In this document: one piece after another, positions 1 through 11,600 of the stretch
Numbering within the stretch: position 1 is the stretch's first letter
How the letters are laid out: every line of letters starts with the position of its first letter
NCBI RefSeq assembly: GCF_050003625.1
Contig: NC_134397.1
Location: 71,775,551 to 71,839,550, forward strand
DNA from: Haematobia irritans
Taxonomy: Eukaryota; Arthropoda; Insecta; Diptera; Muscidae
Direction: 5' to 3'
DNA: 64,000 nucleotides
Translations under genes and position numbers: made by a program
The notes under the pieces: generated by a model
Told to the model about the DNA's origin: nothing
Databases searched by the model: none
What the model saw: only the letters and a program-made list of their open reading frames with translations

Positions 1-204
1 GCTGACTTGAGTTTGCTTCGCTGTTTATTTATTTATTTGTTTTTGCTGCAATTGTTATTGTTGTATTTAGCCCATTATCATAGCTAAAATTTCTTAATTA
101 CTTTGTTTACATTTTTGTATGTTTTTTTACTTGAATTCGTGAACACTCCATTTTTTTTAGAACTGCATATGTATGATTAATTATGTCTATGACCGCCTTA
201 TACT
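1..204. other. AT-rich DNA, nothing recognised
   Basis: No gene, tRNA or repeat copy is recognised. If the Atx2 start lies upstream of the window, this is intronic. Confidence 0.5.
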
Positions 205-620
205 GAGAGGTTCGATAAGGTTGTGGGGGGGGGTAAACTAACTTTGGCATTCCGTTTGTAACACATCGGTTTCATATTGGTCTCAGACCCCATCAATTAT
301 TACAGTGAAACCTCTGAAAAGTGGACACCCGCGGTCGTCAAAATTTTGTCCACCTTTCAATGGTGTCCAGGTATGAGAGGTTAATCTTGATGTGACGTTT
401 GCTATCCCCAGACAACTGTCCATGTTTGGGAGGTGTCCGAGTTTCAGAGTGTCCAAGTTTGAGAGGTTTCACTGTATATACATTCTTAGTCGTGGTGAAA
501 TTCTGAGTCAAAATAGCTATGTTCGTACGTAGATCAGTTGAAATCACACGAACGAAACAAGCTATCGGCTTGAAATTTGGCACACGTTAGCTGTTACTAA
601 TGTAAGTCAGATGGTATTAC
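205..620 (-). repeat. HINE family B end fragment (split)
   Basis: Matches the terminal part of the family B copy at 53805-54030: a TTTGTCATTCC-like block, GTTTGTAACACATCG, GTCGTGGTGAAATTCTGAGT, a weak remnant of the (GTCC)n run, then AACGAAACAAGCTATCG. A 172-base MITE (303-474) interrupts it at a TA. The layout resembles Drosophila DINE-1/HINE (Helentron-derived) elements. Confidence 0.75.
303..474. mobile_element. Pogo/Tigger-like MITE with TA target duplication
   Basis: Terminal inverted repeats begin CAGTGAAACCTCT and pair with AGAGGTTTCACTG at the other end; GTGGACACC near the left end mirrors GTGTCC near the right. TA flanks both ends (301-302, 475-476). It splits a HINE fragment whose unsplit version exists at 53805-54030. 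The CAGTG start and TA duplication suggest a pogo-group non-autonomous element. No protein is encoded. Confidence 0.8.
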
Positions 621-1110
621 AAACACAGTTGCCACTCGTGCTAAAAATAATCTACCGAAATTTTTCACGAATCTACCAATTTAATAAAAAAATGTCTTAT
701 TTTGGAGTTTTTAATCAATTTTTTGTGGTTAGTATGAAAAAACAAACGACGCCTGCTATTGGCGACAATTTTTGGGGTGCTTCAATATCCATCTAATTGT
801 AAATGTGTTGAATTTTAAATGTTTTAACGATTCTAGCTTGTACCAACAAGGGAAAGTTGCTACTACTACAAAAAGGGAGAACTTGGAATTTATTTTAGCA
901 AAATTTTATTTCTTTAGAAAATTTTGTCAAAGTTCTATTTCTATAGGAAATTTTGTCAAAATTTTATTTCTATAGAAAATTTGGCACATTTGTTTTATTT
1001 CTTCTATATATATAATTTTTTTTTTTATTTCTATATAAAATTTTATCAAAATTTTATTTCTACAGAACATTTTGTCAAAATTGTATTTCTATAGAAAAGG
1101 CAAGATGCCA
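621..1110. repeat. Repeat J with 29-bp minisatellite
   Basis: Contains GTTGCCACTCGTGC..AATCTACC, TTTTAAATGTTTTAACGATT and a degenerate array of a 29-base unit (core TTTCTATAGAAAATTTTGTC, itself partly palindromic) at about 890-1100. The same blocks recur at 32345-32660, 37390-38430 and 46560-46880. No protein is visible. Confidence 0.75.
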
Positions 1111-1456
1111 AGATCGTAAAATTGAAAGAAGTATCTCTGTAAAATTAATATATATGCAAAAATTGTTTCATTTCTCATTTGGACGAAAATAACGATACTT
1201 AACTGTTCACTTTTTAACGATGTTTATCACCCTCTATGCCATGATTGTCATTAGCGATTTTATCGCTAGACACCAAGTTCAATAGCAAATAGTTATATGT
1301 GCATTGTACATCATTTACATTTTTTTCGCTGAAGAGTGCACAGGCCCATTACTGTTTCGTTGTGAATAATAAATATAGATTGTGAGTGAGTTACATGTAT
1401 GTTCTTTTTGTGTATTCAGAAGTAATTTAGTGCAAATTTTTAATCTTTAGTGAAAA

Positions 1457-2440
1457 ATGCCTCGAAGAAGTGAAGAGGAAAAACGCGGAAAAATTATCGG
1501 AATGGACCTAGCTGGCAAAAAAATTGGAGAAATTGCATCGGCGTCAAATCGTCGCCGCAATACGATTAGTAATTTTTTTAAAAAATCCCACAAACTATGA
1601 TTGTGCTAAACGCAGTGGGCGCATTCCAACCATTGACCAAAGGATAAAGCGACATATACGCCAACTTGTTGCCAATACAAATATGAGCTGCAGAAAAATA
1701 AAAGTAGAATTGGATCTGAATGTGACTATACAATGAATACAGCAAATTATCAAGTACGATATAGGACTAAAATACGAAAATAAAATTCCTAAAACGCAGT
1801 TAACACAACACCATAAAAATGCTCATATTTCTTTTGCAGAAAAATACAAGTTTTGGGACTAAGAGTTCGAAACGGTTATATTTAGCGACGAAAAGAAATT
1901 CAATTTGGATGGTCCTGATGGCCATCACAAATATAGGCGACATTCTCGGTATACTCGTCAAACTCGCTGTAAACGCACCCACGGGGGTTGATCTCTTATG
2001 GTATGGTTAGCTTTTGGAGCACGAGGAAAATCTTCAAAAATTTTTTTCCCCACTGAAATGATCGCAGATATATATGTCGATTTATTGGAGAACAATTTAA
2101 TAGATTTTGCAGATGAGTTATATGATGAAGTTTGGACTTTCCAACAGGATAATGCCCCCATCCATGTTGCATGCCTCACAAAAAAAACTTTTTTAAGTCT
2201 CGTGATATACCTTTAATGGACTGGCCAGCGCTAAGCTCCGATCTAAATCCTATAGAAGATCTCTTGGGCATATTATACGCTAAGGTATTTGCGAAGTCAA
2301 AGCAATATACACCCAAAGAACTGAAGTCTGCAATTACGGCGGAATGGTGAAAAAATCGATATGGCAACTCTGAAAAACTTGGTATTTTCTAGTGCCTCAC
2401 CGACTACAGCAAGTTCCAATAAACAAGTGCTATATCATAT
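1457..2440 (+). pseudogene. Tc1/mariner-superfamily (Tc3-like) transposase relic
   Basis: Starts at ATG 1457 (MPRRSEEEKRGKIIG), a helix-turn-helix DNA-binding start typical of Tc1/Tc3 transposases, then breaks by frameshift at an A/T run near 1575 and by several stops. Catalytic blocks are recognisable in pieces: FSDEKKF near 1885 (first Asp), TFQQDNAPIH near 2140 (second Asp) and DLNPIEDLLG near 2240 (third acid, Glu). It cannot make an active enzyme. Clear terminal inverted repeats were not found, so element borders are unknown; 1111-1456 and 2441-2563 hold no other recognised feature. Confidence 0.85.
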
Positions 2441-2563
2441 TAGTTAATCAAACTATCTTAATTTTATTTTGACATATAACTAAAATATAATTTTGCACAT
2501 ATAAATATTTTCTATGACTAAAAATTTAAGTATGGATTTTCTATAAAAGCAAACGTTCATTAA

Positions 2564-2659
2564 CCCCCATATTCATAAAAGTTAACGTAAACTTTAAGCC
2601 TACTATTACCATACAAATTCCTTCGATAAACTGTCAGTAAATTATTATGAATATGGGCA
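2564..2659. mobile_element. Harbinger-like MITE, TAA duplication (copy 1)
   Basis: A 96-base hairpin: ends CCCCCATATTCATAA and TTATGAATATGGGCA, flanked by TAA at 2561-2563 and 2660-2662. A second copy in reverse orientation lies at 14116-14178. Three-base duplications of this kind are typical of PIF/Harbinger elements. Confidence 0.75.
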
Positions 2660-2770
2660 TAAATTTATATATTTTAGTAACGTACAAAAGTGTAATTAAA
2701 ATAAGAAAAAAATATTTTCAATAAAAGTTCTTTATAAGACTATAACATAAATTTACACGTTGCCCATATA

Positions 2771-3963
2771 ACAGGTTGGCTGATAAGTCCCCGGTCTAAC
2801 AAAGAAAAACACATTTTATTTTTTTTGTCAAAATTATTTTTTATTATTCAACATAGTTCCCTTCAAGGGCGATACAATAATTATAACGACCTTCCAATTT
2901 TTTGATACCATTTTGGTTTCGGCGATCACCTCTTCATTGCAGCCAAATTTTTTCCCTGCGAGCATCCTTTTGAGGTCTGAGAACAAGAAAAAGACGCTGG
3001 AGGCCAGATCTGGAGAATACGGTGGTTGGGGAAGCAATTCGAAGACCAATTCAAGAATTTTTGCAATAGTTCTCAATGACTTGTGGCATGGTGCGTTGTC
3101 TTGGTGGAACACTTTTTTCTTCTTCATATGGGGCCGTTTTGCCGCGATTTCGACCTTCAAACGCTCCAATAACGCCATATAATAGTCACTGTTGATGGTT
3201 TTTCCCTTCTCAAGATAATCGATAAAAATTATTCCATGCGCATCCCAAAAAAACAGAGGCCATTACTTTGCCAGCGAACTTTTGAGTCTTTCCACGCTTC
3301 GGAGACGGTTCACCGGTCGCTGTCCACTCAGTCGACTGTCGATTGGACTCAGGAGTGTAGTGATGGAGCCATGTTTCATCCATGTCACATATCGACGGAA
3401 AAACTCGGGTGTATTACGAGTTAACAGCTGCAAACACCGCTCAGAATCATCAACACGTTGTTGTTTTTGGTCAAATGTGAGCTCGCGCGGCACCCATTTT
3501 GCACAGAACTCAATCAGCGAGCAACTTCATTTTACGGTCATTCAAAATCATTTTGTGGATTTTTTTGATGTTTTCGTCGGTAACCACCTCTTTCGGGATC
3601 CACTGCATTCACCGTCCTCCGTGCTCATTTCACCACGCTTGAATTTTGAATACCAATCAATTATTGTTGATTTCCCTGGGGCAGAGTCCGGAAACTCATT
3701 ATCAAGCCAAGTTTTTGCTTCCACCGTATTTTTTCCCTTCAGAAAACAGTATTTTATCAAAACACGAAATTCCTTTTTTCCATTTTTTTTCACAATAACA
3801 AAAGTTGCTTCACAAAAGACGCTCTATCTCACAAACTAATTGACTTACAGACGTCAAATTTTGACACGAATAATTTGAAGGTTGGTACTATATAAAAATA
3901 ATATGCATTTAATACTGGCGACGCCATCTATGTGTCAGACCGGGGACTTATCAGCCAACCTGT
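2771..3963 (-). mobile_element. Mariner M1, irritans subfamily (Himar1-like), defective
   Basis: Both terminal inverted repeats are present (ACAGGTTGGCTGATAAGTCC and complement), with TA on each side. The minus strand reads a mariner transposase in fragments: FRVLIKYCFLKGKN start, KWVPRELTF-like linker, HQDNAPCHKSLRT (second Asp) and PYSPDLA (DD34D signature). Damage: a deletion near 2913 (the EAYFEAKPKE region), another near 3515-3525, and frameshifts at 3590 and 3250. At 1193 bases it is shorter than a full copy. It sits in non-coding DNA upstream of the first visible Atx2 exon. Confidence 0.92.
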
Positions 3964-5200
3964 TATATATAAAGGTTTGTCCCAAATACATACATTTAAA
4001 TATCATTCTACCTGGACAGAATTTGATAGACTTCTACAAAATCTATAGACTCAAAATTTAAGTCGGCTAATGCACTAGGGTGGAACCCAATGTTAGTAAA
4101 AAATATGGGAAACATTTAAATCTGAAGCAATTTTAAGGAAACTTCGCAAAAGTTTATTTATGATTTATCGCTCGATACATATATTAGAAGTTTAGTAAAA
4201 TTAGAGTCATTTTTACAACTATTCGACTAAGCAGTGGCCATTTTACAAGGAAAATTTTGGTATTTTGACCATTTTTGTCGAAAACAGATAAACATATATA
4301 TGGGAGCTATATCTAAATCTGAACCGATTTCAACCAAATTTGGCACGCATAGCTACAATGCTAATTCTACTCCCTGTGAAAAAATTTGAATGAAATCGAA
4401 GTAAAAGATTGGCCACTGTGGTCGTATGAGTGTAAATCGGGCGAAAGCTATATATGGGAGATATATCTAAATCTGAACCGATTTCAACCAAATTTGGCAC
4501 GCATAGCTACAATGCTAATTCTACTCCCTGTGAAAAAATTTCAATGAAATCGAAGTAAAAGATTGGCCACTGTGGTCATATGAGTGTAAATCGGGCGAAC
4601 GATATATATGGGAGCTATATCTAAATCTGAACCGATTTCAATAAAATTTGGCACACTTGACTACACTACTAATTGTACTTCTAGTGCAAAATTTCAACCA
4701 AGTTGGGGTAAAACTCTAGCTTCTGGGACCGTATTAGTCCATATCGGGCGAAAGATATATATGGGAGCTATATCTACATTTGAACCGATTTCAATAAAAT
4801 TTGGCACACTTGACTATAGTACTAATTGTTCTTCTTGTGCAAAATTTTAAGCAAATTAGGGTAAAACTCTGGCTTCTGGGGCCATATAAGTCCATATCGG
4901 GCAAAATATATATATGGGAGCTATATATAAATCTGAACCGATTTCTTCCAAAATCAATAGGGTTCTATTCTGAGCCAACACACATACTTTTGCCAAATTT
5001 GAAGTCGATTGGACTAAAACTACGACCTAGACTTTGATTACAAAAATGTGTTCACGGACAGACGGACTATATCGACTCAGGAGCCCACCCTGAGCATTTT
5101 TGCGAAAGACACCATGTGTCTATCTCGTCTCCTTCTGGGTGTTGCAAACATATGCACTAACTTATAATACCCTGTTCCACAGTGTGGCGCAGGGTATAGA
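3964..5200 (+). repeat. HINE family A copy A1 (5'-truncated)
   Basis: Contains GGTTTGTCCCAAATA, TCACTCGATTTGGAC-like blocks, several 153-base units (TATATGGGAGCTATATCTAA starts at 4605, 4758 and 4911), a short GACAGACGGAC microsatellite and a terminal stem-loop ending GTGTGGCGCAGGGTATA. The layout (tandem core, GTCY microsatellite, 3' hairpin) matches DINE-1/HINE elements. It ends about 130 bases before the Atx2 exon acceptor. Open frames across it are repeat by-products. Confidence 0.85.
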
Positions 5201-5332
5201 AACAATATCTAAACCATATGTGGCTTTTTTAAGTTGGATGTACTTTGTATTAAAAATTGTTTATGATATTCCGCTCCAATGAGACAAATCGAAAATAAAA
5301 TCATGAATTTTTCTTTCTGTGTTATTTTTCAG

Positions 5333-5694
5333 ATATTCGAATGATAATCGACATCCGAATAAAACCCGGCCACAGGCTCAGGGTATTTATAACAATGCCT
5401 TCTTTATGCATGCTGCCACAGCGTTGGTTGGCAATGTCGTCCAAATGCGACTACGGTCGGGTAATATATACGAGGGGGTTTTTCGTACATTTTCACATAA
5501 TTTCGATGTAGCTCTCGAGTTGCCAACATGCATTAAACTAAGCAAAAATTCACCCGATGAGTCAAAGACTGTACCGAATGTTATGATATTTCCCTACGAT
5601 ACTGTTGTTAGTATTTCTGCAAAAGATTTTGATTCACAATACGCCACGGGTGGTACATTTCAAACGGATGCAGCCATATCAGAAAAGTGTAATG
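5333..5694 (+). CDS. Atx2: Atx2 exon with LSm domain
   Basis: A T-rich tract and AG at 5331-5332 precede the exon, and GTAAGT follows at 5695. It encodes the linker YNNAFFMHAATALVGN and the complete LSm fold (RSGNIYEGVFRTFSHNFDVA, then the KDFDSQYATGG end). The first base is the third position of a codon begun in an unseen upstream exon. Retention of the following 63-base intron would give an in-frame stop at 5736-5738. Confidence 0.95.
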
Positions 5695-8600
5695 GTAAGT
5701 GTGTAATGCTTCAAGAGGCAAGCGATTTAACGATTTAATCGTAATTTTTACCGACAGGTTCACGTTTTGATGAAAAAGAATTGGAGCCTTGGGATCCTTC
5801 TGGCATGAATGGGGATATCGATATTGAGCTGGATGATGCTGCTAATGGTTGGGATCCAAATGACATGTTTCGTAAAAATGAAAATGCGTTTGGTGTCACA
5901 TCCACTTTCGATGACTCGTTATCGTCATATACAGTGCCCTTGGATAAAATTGACACCGATGAATATAAAGAACGTGAAGCTAAAGCCGAAAAACTGGCGG
6001 CTGAAATTGAAAATAATCCTGCATGTCGAGATCGTCTAGATCTGGAAAATGGTGATGAGGAGTCTATGTTTGCAGCTGTTTCAAGACCCGATTTGGAGCG
6101 AGAACGTGAAAGGGAGCGTGAACGAGAACGTGATCGTGAAAGAGAGAGGGAGAGAGAAAGAGAGCGGGAGCGCGATATGGAAAGAGAAAGAGACCGCGAG
6201 GATAGAGAGCGGGAACAACGAGAGCGTAAACGCTACGAACCTCCGGTAATGACCGAACGTTATATAACGAAGCCAACGCGTTCAATTACCGGACCACCAC
6301 CACCTGTTGCCATCGATCGATCTCAGTCAATGGGTGGTCAAACACCAAGAGGCGGTGGCGGCGGACATGGCGGTCATGACCGTGACGATCGCAACGATCG
6401 TATGGATCGTAATGACCGCAATGAACGCAACGATCGCATGATGGGCAATAGCCTATCGTCATCAGTTTCGAGCATGGGCCAAGGCCCGAACTCTACGCAA
6501 TCATCTGCCGGTAATATGGCAAGTGGTATGAAGGGTTCGGCCCCATCCTCGTGCCAGATGTCGCAACAAGATGGTGGTAACAAGTATCAAAGTGGTGGTT
6601 CGATGATGAAACGCAAATCAAATCCACCTCTCAATCAAAAAATGGTGCGCAATACTCCTCCACCAAACAGCGGAAGCGGTCCAACCGTTATGTCGCAAGG
6701 TGGAGGTAGCAGTAACGTTGGCTCTGGCGGTATGTCACAAAGTGGCAGCAATTCCGGAGGTCAAAAGCAAATCATGTACAACACAATGCCAATGCAAAAT
6801 CAGCAGCAATCCCAATCATCCTATCAACCTTATACGCCTCCGGCAATGCATGGCGGCGGTCCGTCACAATACCGGGGAGGTCCTTCTAAACTCAATGGTG
6901 AAAGTGGTGGCGGCGGTGGAGGCGGCAATAACCTCGGTGCAGGGGGTGCTGGTAAACCATTGCCTCAAAGACCAATGCGCCAATATTCTGGATCGTCTTC
7001 AAACTCTTCGATGACTTATGGCAATGATAATCAAAATCAAGTCAGACATTCACAGCATGGACCCTCGCATGGTGGCCAAGGTGGAGGAAGTGGAACTTCA
7101 CCACCTCTCCAGGGTAGTGGAGGAGCTTCGCATGGTCCGAGTATGTCAGGCCCTGTTCAGCAAAATCCCCCTCCACAATCACAACGCCCAATGCGGCCTC
7201 GTGATAGCCAGTTGCAGGAGCTGAGAACATTTGGTCAAGATTTCCAATTGGCCAATACTTCACCTTCACCAGGTCCTCCAACACAGCAGCAGCAGCAAGC
7301 ACCTAATGTGCAAGCGCAAAATCAACACATGAATCCAAACAAGGGTCATCATCCTCAGCCATCCGTTTCTCCTCCACAGAATCATCACATGAATCAAAAC
7401 AAGGGTCCCCAGCCACAGCCATCTGTGTCGCCTCCCCAACTACAACAGCAACAACAACCCCCACCACATATGCAACCCCAACAGCCTCCACCACATGTGA
7501 ATCCACATCCGCCTCAGCAGCAACATCATGCAGGACCCCCGCCAACCCAACAACAACCGCATCATAATGCTCCCCAACAGCAACATTATGTGCCACCACA
7601 CATGCAACATATGCAAGCAACCATAGTTCCACCCCCGCAACAACAGCCGCAGCAGCAACAGCAAACACAAAAGCAAATGCAACAGCAGCAACATATACCA
7701 CAGCAACATAATTCGGGACCATCATCTATGCCTCCAATGCAACAACATGTGCCACAGACAAGTGCACCCCCACAACCACAACAATCACAGACTCAGCAAA
7801 ATATTTCTCCACAATCAGTCACAGGTCAAGTGATTCAGCAAACACAGACGACTCCACCCGTGGTCGATAATTCGCCGCCACAGCAGCAGCAGCAACAGAC
7901 ACCGCTTGCTAAGACGGACACATCAGTGGCTACACCTGCATCATCGTCAAATAATTGTTCGACACCCTCAGACAAAACGACACCTCCTTCGAGCAATACG
8001 ACTGTTGTGGTTTCTGCTGCGGTACCACAGTCGGCGGCGACAAATAATACAAGTGCAGGTTCTACGGGTACCACAACAACTGCACCACCAGTGAAGAAAA
8101 CGCATGTTTTGAATCCATCAGCCAAACCTTTTACTCCTCGTAGTCCAAGCACTCCAAATCCTTCGCGCCCTCATACACCCCAAACTCCGGTGACCCTAAC
8201 AACGATTTATACCCAAGGTGCTCCGATACCAGCAGCTGCAGGTCAACAAACACCAATCTATATGGTGCCAAGTCAACAGCCAACTTCATTCCATGCTCCG
8301 GCTCATCCACAGGCCCCGCAACAACCACGTATGAGACGAAACAATTATGGTGAGTATAACAGGCAAAAAATATTTATTTTTTGGAAGAGTTTTTCTTTGT
8401 GCGAATTTACTTCCTGGCATCAGGAGTAGAAAATTTCAAAGATACTCTTCGCAATCACCCAAGTGAACAGCAATATCGCCTAAGTGAATTTTTAAATTTT
8501 GGGTATTTTGTTAGAGTAGGTATATATGGCGTTTCACATTGCACCTAGAGACGCTGAAAATTTTTTTGCTGTTCGGTCGAAAGTGACAAGACCCTTTGTA

Positions 8601-11600
8601 TGCAAGGCGGATATGCTAATCATATACCAAGACCATTTTCTTTGGCCTATTTCCTAGTGTAGCGAAGGGTTATCTGGCTGTCTGTATGATACCTTTAATT
8701 ATATCTGCGAATTCTCCATGGTCTAAACTGATATTGATCCCATCACCTTTTGAATGAAAGGCGAACATGTAAACCATTGAACCACGTTGCACCTAAAGAT
8801 AGGCCTTCCATTACTCTAGGAAACCCTTATCTTTCCTTATATGGCTGCTTCTATATGTCGGGTATACAGAGTAGTGACATAGATAGTACAGCAAAATATC
8901 CTCATCCTCTACTTACCTCATGTTTCGCAGCTTCTATAGGACACTGAAGTGCTTGGTCATGATTCCCTTATTTTTCTGTTTTTTTGGTCACACCATAGCA
9001 TTTCCCTTCCAACCGTTGCACAGTTACATATCTTTCTAGGTGTCTCCAGTGTCCATTCATCCAACTCATGCCGCATAAACTCTATGGACTATGTATTCTC
9101 TAAGTCCACAGCCTTTTACCACTGCGTTTTCTTTTATTTCGGTTGTAGAGGAACACAACATTCTTGGACCGAATTGATGTCCACTTAGACTACTATAGGT
9201 CCATTGTGGTTCCTCAGTGTAATTTTCCCAACATCTTCATCCTGAAGTTGTCTCCTTTACAGTCGCTCAAGATATTCCATATATCCGTTTTCTTTAAAGT
9301 TGCTTAAAACATCCAAAACGAGGCCCTGATGAAGTCGAGTATGTTCCTTAATGTACACTCCGGCAGATCGGTAAGAGCCTGAGAGAAAGAGTAGCCCAGA
9401 ATTTTTTTCTAAAGAATAATGTTGGACTGGCACATGAAGTGGTACGAGTCTTCTGCAACTTCGAGGTCCATCTGCAGATGTCATCATCTTCAAGGCCTAT
9501 TCTTATCATATATTTCTCAAGTGTGTTATGTCCAGTTAAATAGCAATTAGTTCATCGCCATCAGAATTTTGCAAATCCTACGGTTCTTTTCGTCTTATAT
9601 CAACTTGTTTTTTTCGCAACCATCCGAAGAGATCCAACATCCTCGCCATAGTTAATCATATTTGACATGAATCCTGTATAGATTTGAAGACAGCGGAGGA
9701 AAAACGTCCACAAGGACATTATGCGATCCACGAGCTCCCTTCTTAGCCAGCACATGCTTCCTCATTTCTCATTATTCACATTGCTAAGAAAACCCTAAGT
9801 TCTCTACGATAGCGGCTGACTACCTTGGGCCTTATGTCCACATCGCCCAAGGCCTTTGTAGCTGTAGCTTCAGCAATAAATGCCACTACCAGTGCCTTCG
9901 TCCATTTAAGATCCATCTGTATACATATAGTCCAACTCTCTATAACTCTCGGCAAAAAGTTCCGCTTGCCTGCCAATAGTGCTTTCCAATGTATCAAAGC
10001 TTTTGAGTCTCGCGAGTATCAACCCTGTTGTTTTCTTTATGTACAAGTCGAGTGGGCAGACTCCCATCTGTACCTTTAAAGCGGCTTTGTCTGTGCCCTT
10101 CAAAGCGCCTGTCATATAAATAAGTGCCGTTCTATTATACCTTTCTATTTTCTATATATGATTCTGGTGGTTCACGATTGTCCACCAAACGTGGCATCCA
10201 TATGTTTCCACAGGTCCACCGCAGTATATGCCAATTACCGACCAATTTCTGACAAGAATACAATGCCGCATAGGCCTTCTTTATGCGGTATTCTCCATTC
10301 AGTTCAGTTTTGAGTCCAAGAGAATTCCCAAGTATCTTGCTGATTTTGAGAGACTCAACTTCATTCCTTGAAAATTTGGAGCTTTGTATCCAATAATTTT
10401 TCTTCTTAGAGGAAAAAGTAACAGCTCTGTTTTCCCAGGGGTAACACCAAATAAAAAAAATAATAATAATTGCAAGAGTAGTTTTTATACCCTGCGCAAC
10501 ACCGTAAAACAGTGTATTATAAGTTAGTGCATATGTTTGCAACACCCAGAAGGAGACGAGATAGACACATGGTGTCTTTGGCAATAATGTTCAGGGTGGG
10601 TCCCTGAGTCGATCTAGCCATGTCCAACCGTTTGTGAACACATTTTTGTGATCAAAATCTAGGTCGCAGTTTTAGTCCAATCGACTTCAAACTTGGCACA
10701 AGTTTCTGTTTTGAGTCAGAATAAAACCCTATCGATTTTGGAAGAAATCGTTTCAGATTTAGATATAGCTCCGATATATATCTTTCGCCCGATATGCACT
10801 TATATGGACCTTGAAGCCAGAGTTTTACCCTGACTTGCTTGAAATTTTGCACAAATATAACACTTGGTCGTATAGTCAAGTGTGCAAAATTTGATTGAAA
10901 TCGGTTCAGATTTAGATATAGCTCCAACATATATCTTTCGCCTGATATGAACTTATATGGCACCAAAAGCTAGAGTTTTACCCCAATTTGATTGAAATTT
11001 TGCACTACATTTTTGCAATAAATTTTATTGAAATCGGTTCAGATTTAGATATAGCTCCCATATATATCTTTCGTCCGATTTACCGTCATATGATTACAGA
11101 GGCCAATGTTTTGCTCCGATTTAGTTGAAATTTTGCACAGGGAGTAGAATTAGCATTGTAGCTATGCGTGCCAAATTTGCTTGAAATCAGTTAAGATTTC
11201 GATATAGCCTCCATATATATGTTTTTTCGATTTGGGCAAAAATGGTCAAAATACCCACATTTTCCTTATAAAATCGCCACTGCTAAGTCGAAAACTTGTA
11301 AAAGTGACTCAAATTTTGCTTTATTTCTAATAAATATCTATCGACCGATAAATCATAAATACACTTTTGCGAAGTTGCCTCAAAATTGGTTCAGATTTAA
11401 ATGTTTCCCATATTTTTTACTAACATTGTGTTCCACCCCTGGGCATTAGCTGACCTTAATTTAAAGTCTGTAAATGTTGTAGAACTCTGACAAATTTTGT
11501 CCAGATCTGGTCAGATTTAAATATATATGTGAATGGGAACATAAACCTTTATATATAGCACCCAACACATTGGATATGCTATCGAGAATGTGCATCTACA

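Noticed and set aside
1..5332. Missing first coding exon of Atx2 in the upstream 5.3 kb
   Set aside because: No ATG-initiated frame ending in a donor with the needed phase and ataxin-2-like sequence was seen; nearly all of the interval is repeats.
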